Below are positions 1 through 8,281 of a stretch of 33,046 nucleotides of DNA, piece by piece. This DNA is from Thiomargarita sp. (GTDB lineage Bacteria; Pseudomonadota; Gammaproteobacteria; Beggiatoales; Beggiatoaceae): the NCBI GenBank assembly GCA_020721045.1, contig DYNN01000025.1, positions 1 to 33,046 of the forward strand, given 5' to 3'. A model generated the notes under the pieces. That model was not told the origin of the DNA and did not search any database. It worked only from the letters and a program-made list of their open reading frames with translations. The position numbers and the translations under genes are program-made. Each line of letters begins with the position of its first letter. Position 1 is the stretch's first letter.

Positions 1-3000
1 TGGTATCTAACTTACCGCCTTGATAATGATAACTCAGCGTGCGTTGACCTCCGATGCCATCATCGGCACTGATTGCCGACACGACAGACAATGCCCCAGT
101 AAAATCTATCATTGGATGCTGGGCGTTCGATTCTTTGGTATAAACGCTGGTATCAGTTAGCAATTTATAAGTAAAGGTCGTCTTGGCTTGATGGCCGTTG
201 GTGACGCTGGCTAACAGTTGTTCGTTTTTCTGATTGGAGAGGGCGACCCAAGGCCCATCATGGGCAAAGCCAATCACATCGGCTATCCCATCCCCGTTCA
301 TATCCACTGCATCACGCGGATAGGCATTCTCATTATTCCAGCCACCGTTAGCGGCAACGGGCCAACCCGGCAACCATCTTTGCGGCGCGGTAAAATTTTT
401 GCCGGTAGAGAGAGAAACATAAACGGCATCTTCAGCGGCAAAACCAACGATGTCAGTGAGTCCATCGCCATTGACATCAGCTAATTTGCGAGATTTGCTG
501 GTTTCATTCCAGCCACCCAATGCAAAATAATCGGCAACCCATAATTCAGGAGTCGTAAAACTACTGCCCGTTGAACGGGAAACATACACGCCGTCGGTGC
601 CAAAACCTACAATGTCAGTTAATCCGTCGCCATTCACGTCGGCAAGCATACGTGGATAGAGATTTTCATTACTCCAAGGGGTTCTCGCAACATACGCGCC
701 GGGAAGCCATCTTTTAGGCGCAGTGAAATTTTTGCCGGTAGATAGAGAGACATAAACGGCATCGTCCGTAGCAAATCCAACAATGTCAGCCATTCCATCC
801 CCATTAACATCTACCAGTCGGCGAATTTTTATGTCCTCATGCCAACCGCCTGCGGGAGTGTAATCATATACCCAAGGAACTTCAATCCATGAAAAATTAT
901 TGCCTGCTGAAGGGGATACGTAAACACCAGCGAGCCCAAATACAACAATGTCAGCCATCCCATCCCCATTCACTTCAGCAAGGCGGCGCGGCGCAACCTT
1001 CTCACCACCGGGTGGGGAAGAATCTGAACTATACACGCCGAAGTTTATAGGTGTGGTAAAACTAGAACCGGTAGAAAATGCAGTCCAAACCCCTCCAAAA
1101 GTTCCTCCTGCAAAACCAACGATGTCGGCCATTCCATCCCCATTAGCATCAGCTAAATAGCGAGGATGCAGATTATCATTGGTCCAAATACCAGCACTTG
1201 AACCATACCAAGTTGAAAGCCAAGCAGTCGATTCTGTAAAACCGCTACCCGTGTTGAGAGACACTGCCACACCAGTACCCGCAAAAGCGACAATATCCAA
1301 TAATCCATCACCATTCACATCCGCTAAACGGCGTGGAAAAACGGCTTCATTATTAAACGACTCATTCGCACCATAATGAGGCGACCAATGCTGAGGTTGA
1401 GAGAAGCTATTTTCACCCCCAGACAACCAACTAAACGTGGTCGGCGCAAAACATTCGCTATTCGTGCCACATTCCTGCACACTCACTAAGCGCGACTGTT
1501 GAATCGCCCCTGCTTGTTCATAAGCCATTGAATACTTACGATAAATCTCCTCACTATCCCACGTTTCCACACGACTCAAACGCTTCGTCACCGCGGAAAT
1601 GGAACCGCCAATAAACGCCGGCAACACATCCGGTCGGTCTTCATAGAAAAATTGCACGGACGCAAACGGACTCAAACCCGCCGCTTCATTGCCTGTGTAA
1701 TCAATGCGTTTCGGATAATATTCACCGTTGTCATTATTCTCCTCATAAGACACCGCCAAATAATTGCCTTTGGTATCTAGGATTTTATTCACGGCCCAAA
1801 TCATCACGTCCTTTCGACCCTGCGCTTCCACGCTGGAATCGGGCGTGAATCCATATTCCAAAATCAAGCCGGTTTTCGTCCACGCTTTAAATCGTGGCAT
1901 CTGGGTCTCAGGATTGAGAAACGACACAATTTTCTGGAAAGTATGTTGTTCGGTATAATAAATCGTTCCTTCTGCCCCATACTCCCCTTCCACCGCCATC
2001 AACTTTTCCCCATCCAAACAAAAACGGTCATGCGCATCAAAATCCACCGCGTCAATTAACCCATCTTGGGCTTGCGTGGCCCGACAACGAGTAATCGCCG
2101 ATAACCCATTCAAAGACCAGCCCACTCCCAATGGCCCATTATTTCCTTGACTGTTATACCCCAACGACAATTTTGGAGCCATGCCTGACGTTCCCGCTGG
2201 CGCAGTCAGAGGTAATTGACACACTGCACCACCCGATTCACTGACTTCACAATTAACTGGAGTATAACCAGCCATTTTTCCGGGTAAAGCAGGTATTTCT
2301 TGGGCTGGTGCTACACCTTGTACTTTCCATTTAAGCGTTCTGCTTCCTATAGTCACAGATAATTCTTTGTCACCACTTGTTGCGGTGGTAGTTAATGCAA
2401 TGATATCATTAGGATTCACTGTGGCACTCTGTCCAACAACAATGCCATTTAGCATCAATTGACCATCACCGACTACAGTAGCCGTTTCAGTACTAGGCAT
2501 AACTAAGGAGTTAGAAGTGACTGTTTGACCAATAATGGCAGCATTTTGATCAACAAAGGAAGCAGTCCAATCATTCACAAAGGTAGGAGGCGTAACTGTA
2601 GATGGTTCTGCGATTTCATCTATCGGTTTTATGATGGGTTCTACAACGAAAGGTAAATTTGAAGTTGTAATACCTTCGGCTTGTAACAATATTGGACGTG
2701 CTGCGTAGGAAATGGTGTTGTTGTCATACAATCGATAACCGATAAAAACATAAAACATGGCGGGAGCATTTGCTTGACTCAATTTGAAATTGATAGGCAC
2801 TTCATCTTTGAGAGTCACATTAGCTGTATATGGATTTTTAGCTAATGCTGGCATCCATATATCAGTAGTTGCATATAAATCAACAAATTCAGATTGCCCT
2901 TGATTGGAAACAACGTGGTAAATCGTATCAACGTCTCCGTTGTAGGGTAAATCAGGTTCTCTTGCAATGACAACTAGTAAATCGGCTTGTTTCCCAATAT

Positions 3001-3265
3001 CAGCAGTATCTACTTGAATTGCTGTTTGAACGGTAACAGTATCATCTGAATTAATTGTCGCAGATGTTAATACTTTTCCATCTGCTGTGAGCATTCCACC
3101 TGAAAAGCTTGCTTGAGTGGTTGTGAAACCAGCTACATTAATTGCTTTTCCAGAAGATAAGAAAGGTAAATCGGCTGCCCAACTTTTTGAACAGAACAAC
3201 AAACTGAGCGATAATATTTTGAAATAAAAAACGAATTTTTTAATTGCTTCTATTTTTTGAAACAT
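1..3265 (-). CDS. SpvB / FG-GAP / TcdB-middle-domain exported protein (3' end beyond window)
   Basis: Reading the minus strand from ATG at 3265 gives 1088 codons with no stop to the left edge, so the C-terminus is missing. A GAGG ribosome site lies about 6 bases before the ATG. The N-terminus is a Sec signal peptide (hydrophobic LSLSLLF, cleavage near SWA/AD, residue 31). Residues about 340-390 carry the SpvB signature (GMAPKLSLGYNS, GPLGVGWSLNG). Residues about 645-1000 hold seven FG-GAP/VCBS-type calcium motifs of the form DVNGDGxxDIV. Residues about 1005-1088 resemble the TcdB middle N-terminal region (TNGHQAKTTFTYK, DDGIGGQRTLSYHYQGGK). In known proteins this order is followed by Rhs/YD repeats and often a C-terminal toxin; that part is not visible here. 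Residues 50-330 look like Ig-like surface domains. Likely role, inferred: a secreted Rhs/Tc-like shell protein. Confidence 0.9.
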   Translation of the reverse strand, partial: MFQKIEAIKKFVFYFKILSLSLLFCSKSWAADLPFLSSGKAINVAGFTTTQASFSGGMLTADGKVLTSATINSDDTVTVQTAIQVDTADIGKQADLLVVIAREPDLPYNGDVDTIYHVVSNQGQSEFVDLYATTDIWMPALAKNPYTANVTLKDEVPINFKLSQANAPAMFYVFIGYRLYDNNTISYAARPILLQAEGITTSNLPFVVEPIIKPIDEIAEPSTVTPPTFVNDWTASFVDQNAAIIGQTVTSNSLVMPSTETATVVGDGQLMLNGIVVGQSATVNPNDIIALTTTATSGDKELSVTIGSRTLKWKVQGVAPAQEIPALPGKMAGYTPVNCEVSESGGAVCQLPLTAPAGTSGMAPKLSLGYNSQGNNGPLGVGWSLNGLSAITRCRATQAQDGLIDAVDFDAHDRFCLDGEKLMAVEGEYGAEGTIYYTEQHTFQKIVSFLNPETQMPRFKAWTKTGLILEYGFTPDSSVEAQGRKDVMIWAVNKILDTKGNYLAVSYEENNDNGEYYPKRIDYTGNEAAGLSPFASVQFFYEDRPDVLPAFIGGSISAVTKRLSRVETWDSEEIYRKYSMAYEQAGAIQQSRLVSVQECGTNSECFAPTTFSWLSGGENSFSQPQHWSPHYGANESFNNEAVFPRRLADVNGDGLLDIVAFAGTGVAVSLNTGSGFTESTAWLSTWYGSSAGIWTNDNLHPRYLADANGDGMADIVGFAGGTFGGVWTAFSTGSSFTTPINFGVYSSDSSPPGGEKVAPRRLAEVNGDGMADIVVFGLAGVYVSPSAGNNFSWIEVPWVYDYTPAGGWHEDIKIRRLVDVNGDGMADIVGFATDDAVYVSLSTGKNFTAPKRWLPGAYVARTPWSNENLYPRMLADVNGDGLTDIVGFGTDGVYVSRSTGSSFTTPELWVADYFALGGWNETSKSRKLADVNGDGLTDIVGFAAEDAVYVSLSTGKNFTAPQRWLPGWPVAANGGWNNENAYPRDAVDMNGDGIADVIGFAHDGPWVALSNQKNEQLLASVTNGHQAKTTFTYKLLTDTSVYTKESNAQHPMIDFTGALSVVSAISADDGIGGQRTLSYHYQGGKLDT
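270..1330 (-). repeat. Seven FG-GAP-coding DNA repeats, about 162-175 bp period
   Basis: The calcium-loop motif is encoded seven times, near 1290-1325, 1118-1153, 943-978, 781-813, 610-642, 446-480 and 272-306. Copies near 390-480 and 720-813 are more alike (both encode VYVSLSTGKNFTAP followed by a RWLPG) than either is to the copy between them, which encodes VYVSRSTGSSFTTP. This suggests duplication of a two-repeat unit of about 330 bp. Confidence 0.85.
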
Positions 3266-3541
3266 AAAAGTGCCTCACGAATGATATATAAATCCTCAAT
3301 TAATTAATTTGTGAGTTTAGCACTATATACCATAAAAAATAAATATATTTAAAAATTTAACTTGAAATGACTACATAGAGTTCAGCAATGTCATACGCCA
3401 AAATCACGTGAGGTTAATTTATAGTAAACCATTTACTACCAAAACCTCGTATAAGCTATCAAAAAAATAGTGACTGATAACCGAAAGTAAAATAGTAACC
3501 TCATGGCATGTTAACTATTAAACAATACTGAATATAAAACA

Positions 3542-3571
3542 TTGACAAAGAAAATAGATGTTGTGTAGAAT
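3542..3571 (+). promoter_or_regulatory. Sigma-70-like promoter for the structured RNA
   Basis: A perfect -35 TTGACA (3542-3547) is followed after 18 bp by TAGAAT (3566-3571), one mismatch from TATAAT. Transcription would begin near 3578, about 30 bases before the structured RNA. No coding gene on this strand follows closely, so the RNA is the natural target. Confidence 0.6.
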
Positions 3572-3610
3572 GAAAGAGTATGTTGCATTTTAGACATAAC
3601 ACTACCTTAT

Positions 3611-3867
3611 GGCGATAACCAAGCCCGTGTTATGTTGACAACAGTCAAAGGGCACGGGGTAAAACTCGTGCTTTGGTAGATTCACCCGACAGCCCGCCCG
3701 CGCGGCGGTAAAGCGCAAACAAAGGGCTCTGTCGCAGTTGCTAAAATCTGCTCATGGTAGGTTTTGGTAAGTAAAAAGAATCGGAAAGAAATAAGAGATT
3801 AGAAATGCTGTGCTTTGCGGGTTATCGCGTAGCAACATCTAAATCCAAATGGTGGAGACGTTATCGG
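3611..3867 (+). ncRNA. HEARO / omegaRNA-like structured RNA, no IscB gene attached
   Basis: This GC-rich, highly structured stretch sits inside an AT-rich intergenic region. A long-range 9-bp helix closes it: GCGATAACC (3612-3620) pairs with GGTTATCGC (3820-3828). Inside are GCACG/CGTGC around GGGTAAAACT, CGACA-GCCC pairing with GGGC-TC-TGTCG, and a GC hairpin CCGCC/GGCGG. Sequence blocks such as GGTAGATTCACCC, CATGGTAGG, GGTAAGTAAAAAGAATCGG, AGAAAT and GGTGGAGACGTTATCGG match my memory of the HEARO (IscB omegaRNA) consensus. In that family the RNA lies 5' of an IscB nuclease gene and its 5' extension is the guide, taken from flanking DNA. No IscB reading frame or remnant is visible downstream, so this would be a stand-alone copy. 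The family call rests on remembered motifs; ends are approximate. Confidence 0.62.
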
Positions 3868-3931
3868 TATGCTATACTCGTGTTTAACACTTGTTGTAAG
3901 TACCTAAATTAAGGTTTATCACGAGTGTGAA

Positions 3932-3970
3932 GACTGGGCAAGGGTGCGAGACTTTCCCAGTCAATTTTTG
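3932..3970 (+). terminator. Rho-independent terminator-like hairpin after the structured RNA
   Basis: GACTGGG (3932-3938) pairs with CCCAGTC (3956-3962), with an inner AAG/CTT extension, followed by AATTTTTG. An outer inverted repeat ACTCGTG/CACGAGT (3876-3882 and 3920-3926) precedes it and could be part of the element's right end. Confidence 0.45.
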
Positions 3971-4012
3971 TGGTTTGGTCACTTCTGCGTATCAATTCTC
4001 ACGATTAATTGA

Positions 4013-4243
4013 TTATTGCGGCATGCTAATAGCGCAAGAGATTGATGCAATAGGACATTGTTCGACAATTTTATTTAACGATTTATGTTGTGTGCTGCTC
4101 AACAATACTGCACTGCAAAAAACAAAAACCGCTGTCATAACACCAATACGAATATACCTCGCATTATTTATGCAAAACAGTTTTATTTGTACCATGTCAA
4201 TGACACGATTCCTCACAATATAAAGTAATTGCCGCGTTGTCAT
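4013..4243 (-). CDS. Hypothetical small single-span membrane protein (76 aa)
   Basis: I do not recognise this protein. It starts at ATG 4243 with AAAGGAA about 8 bases upstream, which is a good ribosome site. Residues about 32-50 (IGVMTAVFVFCSAVLLSS) form one likely membrane span, with a basic N-terminal part and a Cys-containing C-terminal tail (EQCPIASISCAIS). It lies convergent to the structured RNA and upstream of pgsA on the other side of a 170-bp gap. A reading frame on the opposite strand covers the same DNA but starts inside the terminator hairpin and has no ribosome site. The call could still be spurious. Confidence 0.4.
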   Translation of the reverse strand: MTTRQLLYIVRNRVIDMVQIKLFCINNARYIRIGVMTAVFVFCSAVLLSSTQHKSLNKIVEQCPIASISCAISMPQ

Positions 4244-4413
4244 TGTTGAATTCCTTTAAATTAGTTCGATATTGATTACCTCAAATGCATTTTCCGTTCC
4301 ATGTTATTTATTGATAATAAAGAAGCACTTGAATCTCTTGAGAGTGTTAAATTTACTGAAAATGCGCATTGCTATAGCTGAAAATGCGCAAAACTGCTGA
4401 AAATCAACACATC

Positions 4414-4974
4414 TTATTTTTTATGTTCACTCAATAAAATAGGTAATGCAGCTTTGAGATAAATCAACATAGACCATAGAGTTAAAATGGCGGCAATGTA
4501 TAGTAATATATAGCCTATAGTGAAAATAGGTAATGAAAATAGCGGATCGTGAAATAGTAACATCATCAATGCTAACATTTGGGCGGTTGTCTTGATTTTG
4601 CCGATTTGTGAAACAGCGACATTTGCCCGTTTTCCTAGTTCAGCCATCCATTCTCTGAGTGCAGAAATTGTAATTTCCCTACCGATAATAATTGCAGCTG
4701 GTAAAGCCATCCATGGTGTAGGATGCGCTTGCACCAATAAAACTAACGCTATAGCAACAATTAATTTATCAGCAACCGGATCAAGAAATGCGCCAAAAGT
4801 GGTGGTTTGTTGCCATTTTCTAGCGAGATAACCATCTAACCAATCTGTAGCAGCAGCTAAACCAAAAATAAAGGTAGTGATTATATTGTTCCAACTGACT
4901 GGAATGTAGAAAGTAATTACAAGAATAGGGATAAGTATAATTCGTATTAGCGTTAGGATATTGGGTATATTCAC
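4414..4974 (-). CDS. pgsA: CDP-diacylglycerol--glycerol-3-phosphate 3-phosphatidyltransferase
   Basis: This inner-membrane enzyme makes phosphatidylglycerophosphate from CDP-diacylglycerol and glycerol-3-phosphate, the committed step to phosphatidylglycerol and cardiolipin. The CDP-alcohol phosphotransferase signature DGx2ARx8Gx3Dx3D is intact at residues about 48-69 ([15 protein letters not shown]). The opening [18 protein letters not shown] is typical of PgsA, and several hydrophobic spans follow. The length of 186 residues is normal. The start is GTG at 4974; no strong ribosome site precedes it, but the N-terminal match to the family supports it. The usual uvrC neighbour is absent here. 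Confidence 0.95.
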   Translation of the reverse strand: MNIPNILTLIRIILIPILVITFYIPVSWNNIITTFIFGLAAATDWLDGYLARKWQQTTTFGAFLDPVADKLIVAIALVLLVQAHPTPWMALPAAIIIGREITISALREWMAELGKRANVAVSQIGKIKTTAQMLALMMLLFHDPLFSLPIFTIGYILLYIAAILTLWSMLIYLKAALPILLSEHKK

Positions 4975-5259
4975 AAGTATTTTGTCTATCAGGATGAGAA
5001 GAGTGTGATTATATCAATAACATGAGTTTAGCGTAAAATAACTAAAATGAAGTAGTTTTATTATTTAAATTTTCTGCACGAAGCTAAATAAGGCTAAATT
5101 TGTAGTACAATGGTCGCCCAAATAAGTGTAGGATCAATTGAACAAAACTGATATTTTCATTTTACGATTGTCCTAGTTTGAGCTTAAACATATTGTTTGT
5201 ATTAAATATTTTCTAGGTTTGTACCAAATATATTACTGCAAGCCAAATAATTAAAACGC
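4975..5259. other. Intergenic region between divergent pgsA and rpsT
   Basis: This AT-rich gap must hold the pgsA promoter (minus). The rpsT promoter candidate lies just beyond its right end. I see no gene, RNA or clear repeat in it. Confidence 0.5.
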
Positions 5260-5286
5260 TTGACAAATGATTTAACCCATTACAAA
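5260..5286 (+). promoter_or_regulatory. Candidate rpsT promoter
   Basis: TTGACA at 5260-5265 is followed after 15 bp by TACAAA (5281-5286). The -35 is perfect, but the -10 and spacing are poor. It would place the transcription start about 20 bases before the rpsT ribosome site. Confidence 0.35.
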
Positions 5287-5325
5287 ATTTCACATTTTAT
5301 CGTTTATTTTAGGAGCAATATAAAA

Positions 5326-5589
5326 TTGGCGAATTCTCCCCAAGCAAAAAAACGCGCAGTTCAAGCTGAAAAACACCGCGAACATAATGCCAGTCTACGT
5401 TCTATGTTTCGGACTAGTATTAAAAAAGTGATTAAAGCAATCAAGGCGGGTAATAAAGAAACAGCTACAGTAGCCTACCGAGCAGCGGTGCCTGTCATCG
5501 ATAGAATAGCTGATAAGGGTTTGATTCATAAAAATAAAGCTGCACGACACAAAAGCCGTTTAAATGCTCATATTAAAGTAATGCCGTAA
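5326..5589 (+). CDS. rpsT: 30S ribosomal protein S20
   Basis: S20 binds 16S rRNA early in assembly of the small subunit. The 87-residue product opens [20 protein letters not shown] and is rich in Lys and Arg, as expected, ending [12 protein letters not shown]. The start is TTG at 5326, with AGGAG (5311-5315) 10 bases upstream; a longer frame opening at 5260 would begin inside the promoter and has no ribosome site. A UUG start is also found in E. coli rpsT, where weak initiation is part of its autogenous control, so the same may hold here (inference). It is convergent with the response-regulator gene, only 3 bp away. Confidence 0.97.
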   Translation: MANSPQAKKRAVQAEKHREHNASLRSMFRTSIKKVIKAIKAGNKETATVAYRAAVPVIDRIADKGLIHKNKAARHKSRLNAHIKVMP

Positions 5590-5592
5590 ACT

Positions 5593-7032
5593 TTATAGTT
5601 GTTTGATGCTGTCTATTTCATCGGCAGCATCTTCTTCTTGAAAGCGGCGAAATTGTGATGGCTCAATCTGATGTTGAGCAAGTAATTGTTTGAATTCGCT
5701 TATTTTTGTATTAAATCCAGCTATACCCGCTGCTTGTACGATATCGCCGTTCCATATCCGCAATACGCGATTTAAGTAGTTGTGATCGAACTCTAATCTG
5801 GCTTCTTCTAAGGTCTGAAATTTTCTTTCATTTTCTCGTAAAGCCCGTTTAACTAAGGTTAGGGGAATCAGTGGTGAGATGGATAATACGCTACATTGTT
5901 CTACCACGTTTTGTAGTTGTCGCACGTTACCGGGCCAAGGCATAGAAACGAGATAATCCAACGCTTCTGGTGAAAAACGAATGGGTTCTTCTAGTCCTTC
6001 TTTTTCTGCGTATAATGAAAGAAATTGGTTGATTAATAATGGAATATCTTCGCGACGTTCTGCCAGTGCGGGCATATATAGCGGAATTACATTGAGCCGA
6101 TAAAATAAATCTTCTCGAAATTCACCACGTTTCACTGATAATTCTAGGTCTTGATGGGTGGCTGAAATAATTCTCACGTTAATCGTCACGCTATCGACTG
6201 CACCCACGGGTTTAACTTGTCCCTCTTGCAACACGCGCAGTAATTTGATTTGAAGCGTGGGGGGCATATCGCCAACTTCGTCTAAAAATAAGGTACCTCC
6301 ATTGGCTGCTTGAAATAAGCCTAAATTTTTACGTACTGCACCAGTAAACGCACCTTTTTCGTGTCCAAATAATTCAGATTCTAGTAATTGTTCTGATAAA
6401 GCACCGCAGTTTATGGCTAAGAAAACTTCTTGTGCACGTGGGCTGGCTTTGTGAATAGCCTTGGCTAGCATTTCTTTGCCTGTACCCGTTGCACCACCGA
6501 TAAATACGCTACTGCGACTTTTGGCAACACGTTCTGCTTGTTTGAGTAAGTTTGCCATGACACTGCTTTGATGAATAATTTCGGGCGCAAATTGGGTATA
6601 TCCGTTGTTAATATCACCCATACGATTGAGGGCATGTTTGACGATATCAAATAAATTTTCGGGTTGAACGGGTTTGCTGATAAATTCAAAAATGCCTTGA
6701 TGGGTTGCACGTATTGCATCTGAAATTTGGGCACTGCCACTGAGCATAATAACGGGTAAAATCGAGTTATGTTCTTGAATGCGTTTTAATAAAGTAATAC
6801 CATCCATCCCTTCCATATTAAAATCGGTAATCACAACATGCGGATTAAATGCATGTAATTGAACAATAGCGTCCGCACCGCTTTCGACACAAAGCACTTG
6901 ATAACCTTCTTGTTCTAACCAAGCAGATAACATGGTTAAAATGACAGTGTCGTCATCAACAACCAATACTCGAAATGAATGCATTTCTTCGCTTTGTGCT
7001 GATGTTACATAATTGGTTGATTTGTCTAGCAT
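5593..7032 (-). CDS. glrR: Sigma-54-dependent response regulator, GlrR/NtrC type
   Basis: The protein should, when phosphorylated, remodel RNA polymerase-sigma-54 at its target promoters. Residues about 20-130 are a receiver domain with the acidic pair in VVDDD and the phospho-acceptor Asp in VVITDFNMEGMDG. Residues about 155-390 are the AAA+ domain: Walker A GATGTGKE, the sigma-54 contact loop GAFTGA, Walker B GTLFLDEVGDM, and the GNVRQLQN arginine-finger region. The C-terminal Fis-like helix-turn-helix (RLEFDHNYLNRVLR, AAGIAG) aligns best by eye with E. coli GlrR, but the stretch before KQLL is about two residues longer. The start at 7032 has AAGGA 8 bases upstream. GlrR in enterobacteria acts with kinase GlrK on envelope-stress sRNA genes; no kinase is visible here, so the partner is encoded elsewhere. 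The exact orthology is inferred. Confidence 0.85.
   Translation of the reverse strand: MLDKSTNYVTSAQSEEMHSFRVLVVDDDTVILTMLSAWLEQEGYQVLCVESGADAIVQLHAFNPHVVITDFNMEGMDGITLLKRIQEHNSILPVIMLSGSAQISDAIRATHQGIFEFISKPVQPENLFDIVKHALNRMGDINNGYTQFAPEIIHQSSVMANLLKQAERVAKSRSSVFIGGATGTGKEMLAKAIHKASPRAQEVFLAINCGALSEQLLESELFGHEKGAFTGAVRKNLGLFQAANGGTLFLDEVGDMPPTLQIKLLRVLQEGQVKPVGAVDSVTINVRIISATHQDLELSVKRGEFREDLFYRLNVIPLYMPALAERREDIPLLINQFLSLYAEKEGLEEPIRFSPEALDYLVSMPWPGNVRQLQNVVEQCSVLSISPLIPLTLVKRALRENERKFQTLEEARLEFDHNYLNRVLRIWNGDIVQAAGIAGFNTKISEFKQLLAQHQIEPSQFRRFQEEDAADEIDSIKQL
5605..5640 (+). terminator. rpsT terminator embedded in the 3' end of the convergent gene
   Basis: GATGCTG (5605-5611) pairs with CAGCATC (5625-5631), a 7-bp stem with a 13-base loop, followed by TTCTTCTT. 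It lies inside the last codons of the minus-strand response regulator, the only nearby place where rpsT transcription can stop. The T tract is imperfect. Confidence 0.4.
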
Positions 7033-7231
7033 TGAATAATCCTTGAGGCAATTTATTAAGTAAATTGAGATGGTAGTATTTATTATAATAATTGAGAAAA
7101 GCTGTGTTACTGTCTAATTTTACGTATTTTGTTATCGGAATGCGATATAAAACCTGTAAATATTACTAAATAGTGTTATATTTTAACGCGAATTGAACAA
7201 GGTAAAAAGTTTCTATACACAAAATTAATAG

Positions 7232-8029
7232 TCAGTTTTCATGAAATACGTAAGCACCATAGCCAACAACGCGATCTTTGCTGCCAGCGGTATCGCCCGA
7301 ATTACATAAGTGGATTGTATGGGCGCGCATTTTACGCTGACGTGCGCTGACTAACAAGCCATTGATAGCATTACGTCCACACGCTTGTTCATAGGCAATG
7401 TGTTCTGGTTGCAAGTTTTCAATCGCTTGTGAAGTGAGTTGATCAAGTCGTTGTGCAGTTTGGCTATCATGATAGTGGCTTAAATCGGAACTGACAATAA
7501 TAATTGTTTCATCATTACCCCACATTTTTTCAAGCACTTCACTGACTTCTAAAGGCGTTGCATGACCTACAACTAAGGGTAATAGGGTAAAATCTGCTAA
7601 AATTTCTTGTAAGAAAGGTAATTGTACTTCTAAACTGTGTTCGTATAAGTGTGCTTGTTCTGAAACAGTTACTTGGGATAATGTCAAGCAAATGTCTCGA
7701 CTTTCAATATCGACAGTTACTTTTCCTAATGGAGTAGCAAAATATTGGGCAATAGGCACCGCTAACCCTTTAAGTGCAATACGATGCGAAGGACCCAGTA
7801 GAATTACTTTTTTAATTAAATGACGGACAGATTGTATCGTTGCATAAACCATTGCCGCTACATTACCTGAATAAACATAGCCGGCATGGGGTGCGATAAA
7901 TGCCTTAGGCACCGCTATTTGAGTCGTTTCGCACCTCTGTAAAAATTGTTGTACTACCGTACGTAATTCCTCTGCTTGTGCAGGATAAAATACACCAGCA
8001 ACAGCAGGTAGACGAATTAACGAATTCAT
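7232..8029 (-). CDS. amrB: MEMO1-family protein (AmmeMemoRadiSam system protein B)
   Basis: The 265-residue product is a typical full-length MEMO-family protein, related to extradiol dioxygenases. Family motifs appear in order: RLPAVAGVFYPA at the start, APHAGYVYSG (about 47-56), LGPSHR, EHSLEVQLPFLQ, SSDLSHYH, and the C-terminal GDTAGSKDRVVGYGAY. The conserved His residues in these motifs match the metal-ligand positions of the family. In many bacteria it neighbours an AMMECR1 gene and a radical SAM gene; neither is next to it here. Its substrate is not settled. AGAGG lies about 7 bases before the ATG. It is separated from the response regulator by 199 bp of AT-rich DNA in which I see no gene. 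Confidence 0.9.
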   Translation of the reverse strand: MNSLIRLPAVAGVFYPAQAEELRTVVQQFLQRCETTQIAVPKAFIAPHAGYVYSGNVAAMVYATIQSVRHLIKKVILLGPSHRIALKGLAVPIAQYFATPLGKVTVDIESRDICLTLSQVTVSEQAHLYEHSLEVQLPFLQEILADFTLLPLVVGHATPLEVSEVLEKMWGNDETIIIVSSDLSHYHDSQTAQRLDQLTSQAIENLQPEHIAYEQACGRNAINGLLVSARQRKMRAHTIHLCNSGDTAGSKDRVVGYGAYVFHEN

Positions 8030-8281
8030 AGTTTGCCTCTTGTAGCATTTACAGTATTTAAGTTATAGTGTCAAATTATTTGCCATTAGCCCATTAAAAC
8101 AACTGTATCAATATACTGAAAAATGAGCAACTACTTTGAGATTTACCTTAACGAATTGACATTTTAATTAAAAAACGATTCGCTGCAATATTAACCTTTT
8201 AATAATCATCAATTTAGACAACCATCCATAAATTGGATATACGAGATGAGTGTTTACTCATCACTTTTGGAGTATTTTAGC

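Noticed and set aside
218..1376. Several plus-strand open frames and a regular spacing of about 170 bp that could suggest a repeat array or CRISPR
   Set aside because: They are the antisense of the FG-GAP repeats of the minus-strand exported protein; the repeats are long, diverged and coding, with no short spacers.
3927..4223. A 98-codon plus-strand frame after the structured RNA
   Set aside because: It starts with GTG right before the terminator hairpin, has no ribosome site and looks like no protein; the minus-strand frame over the same DNA has a good ribosome site and a membrane span.
4356..4405. Short direct repeats of CTGAAAATGCGCA (two full copies and one partial)
   Set aside because: Only two full copies with uneven spacing, near the pgsA 3' end; too little to call a regulatory array or CRISPR.
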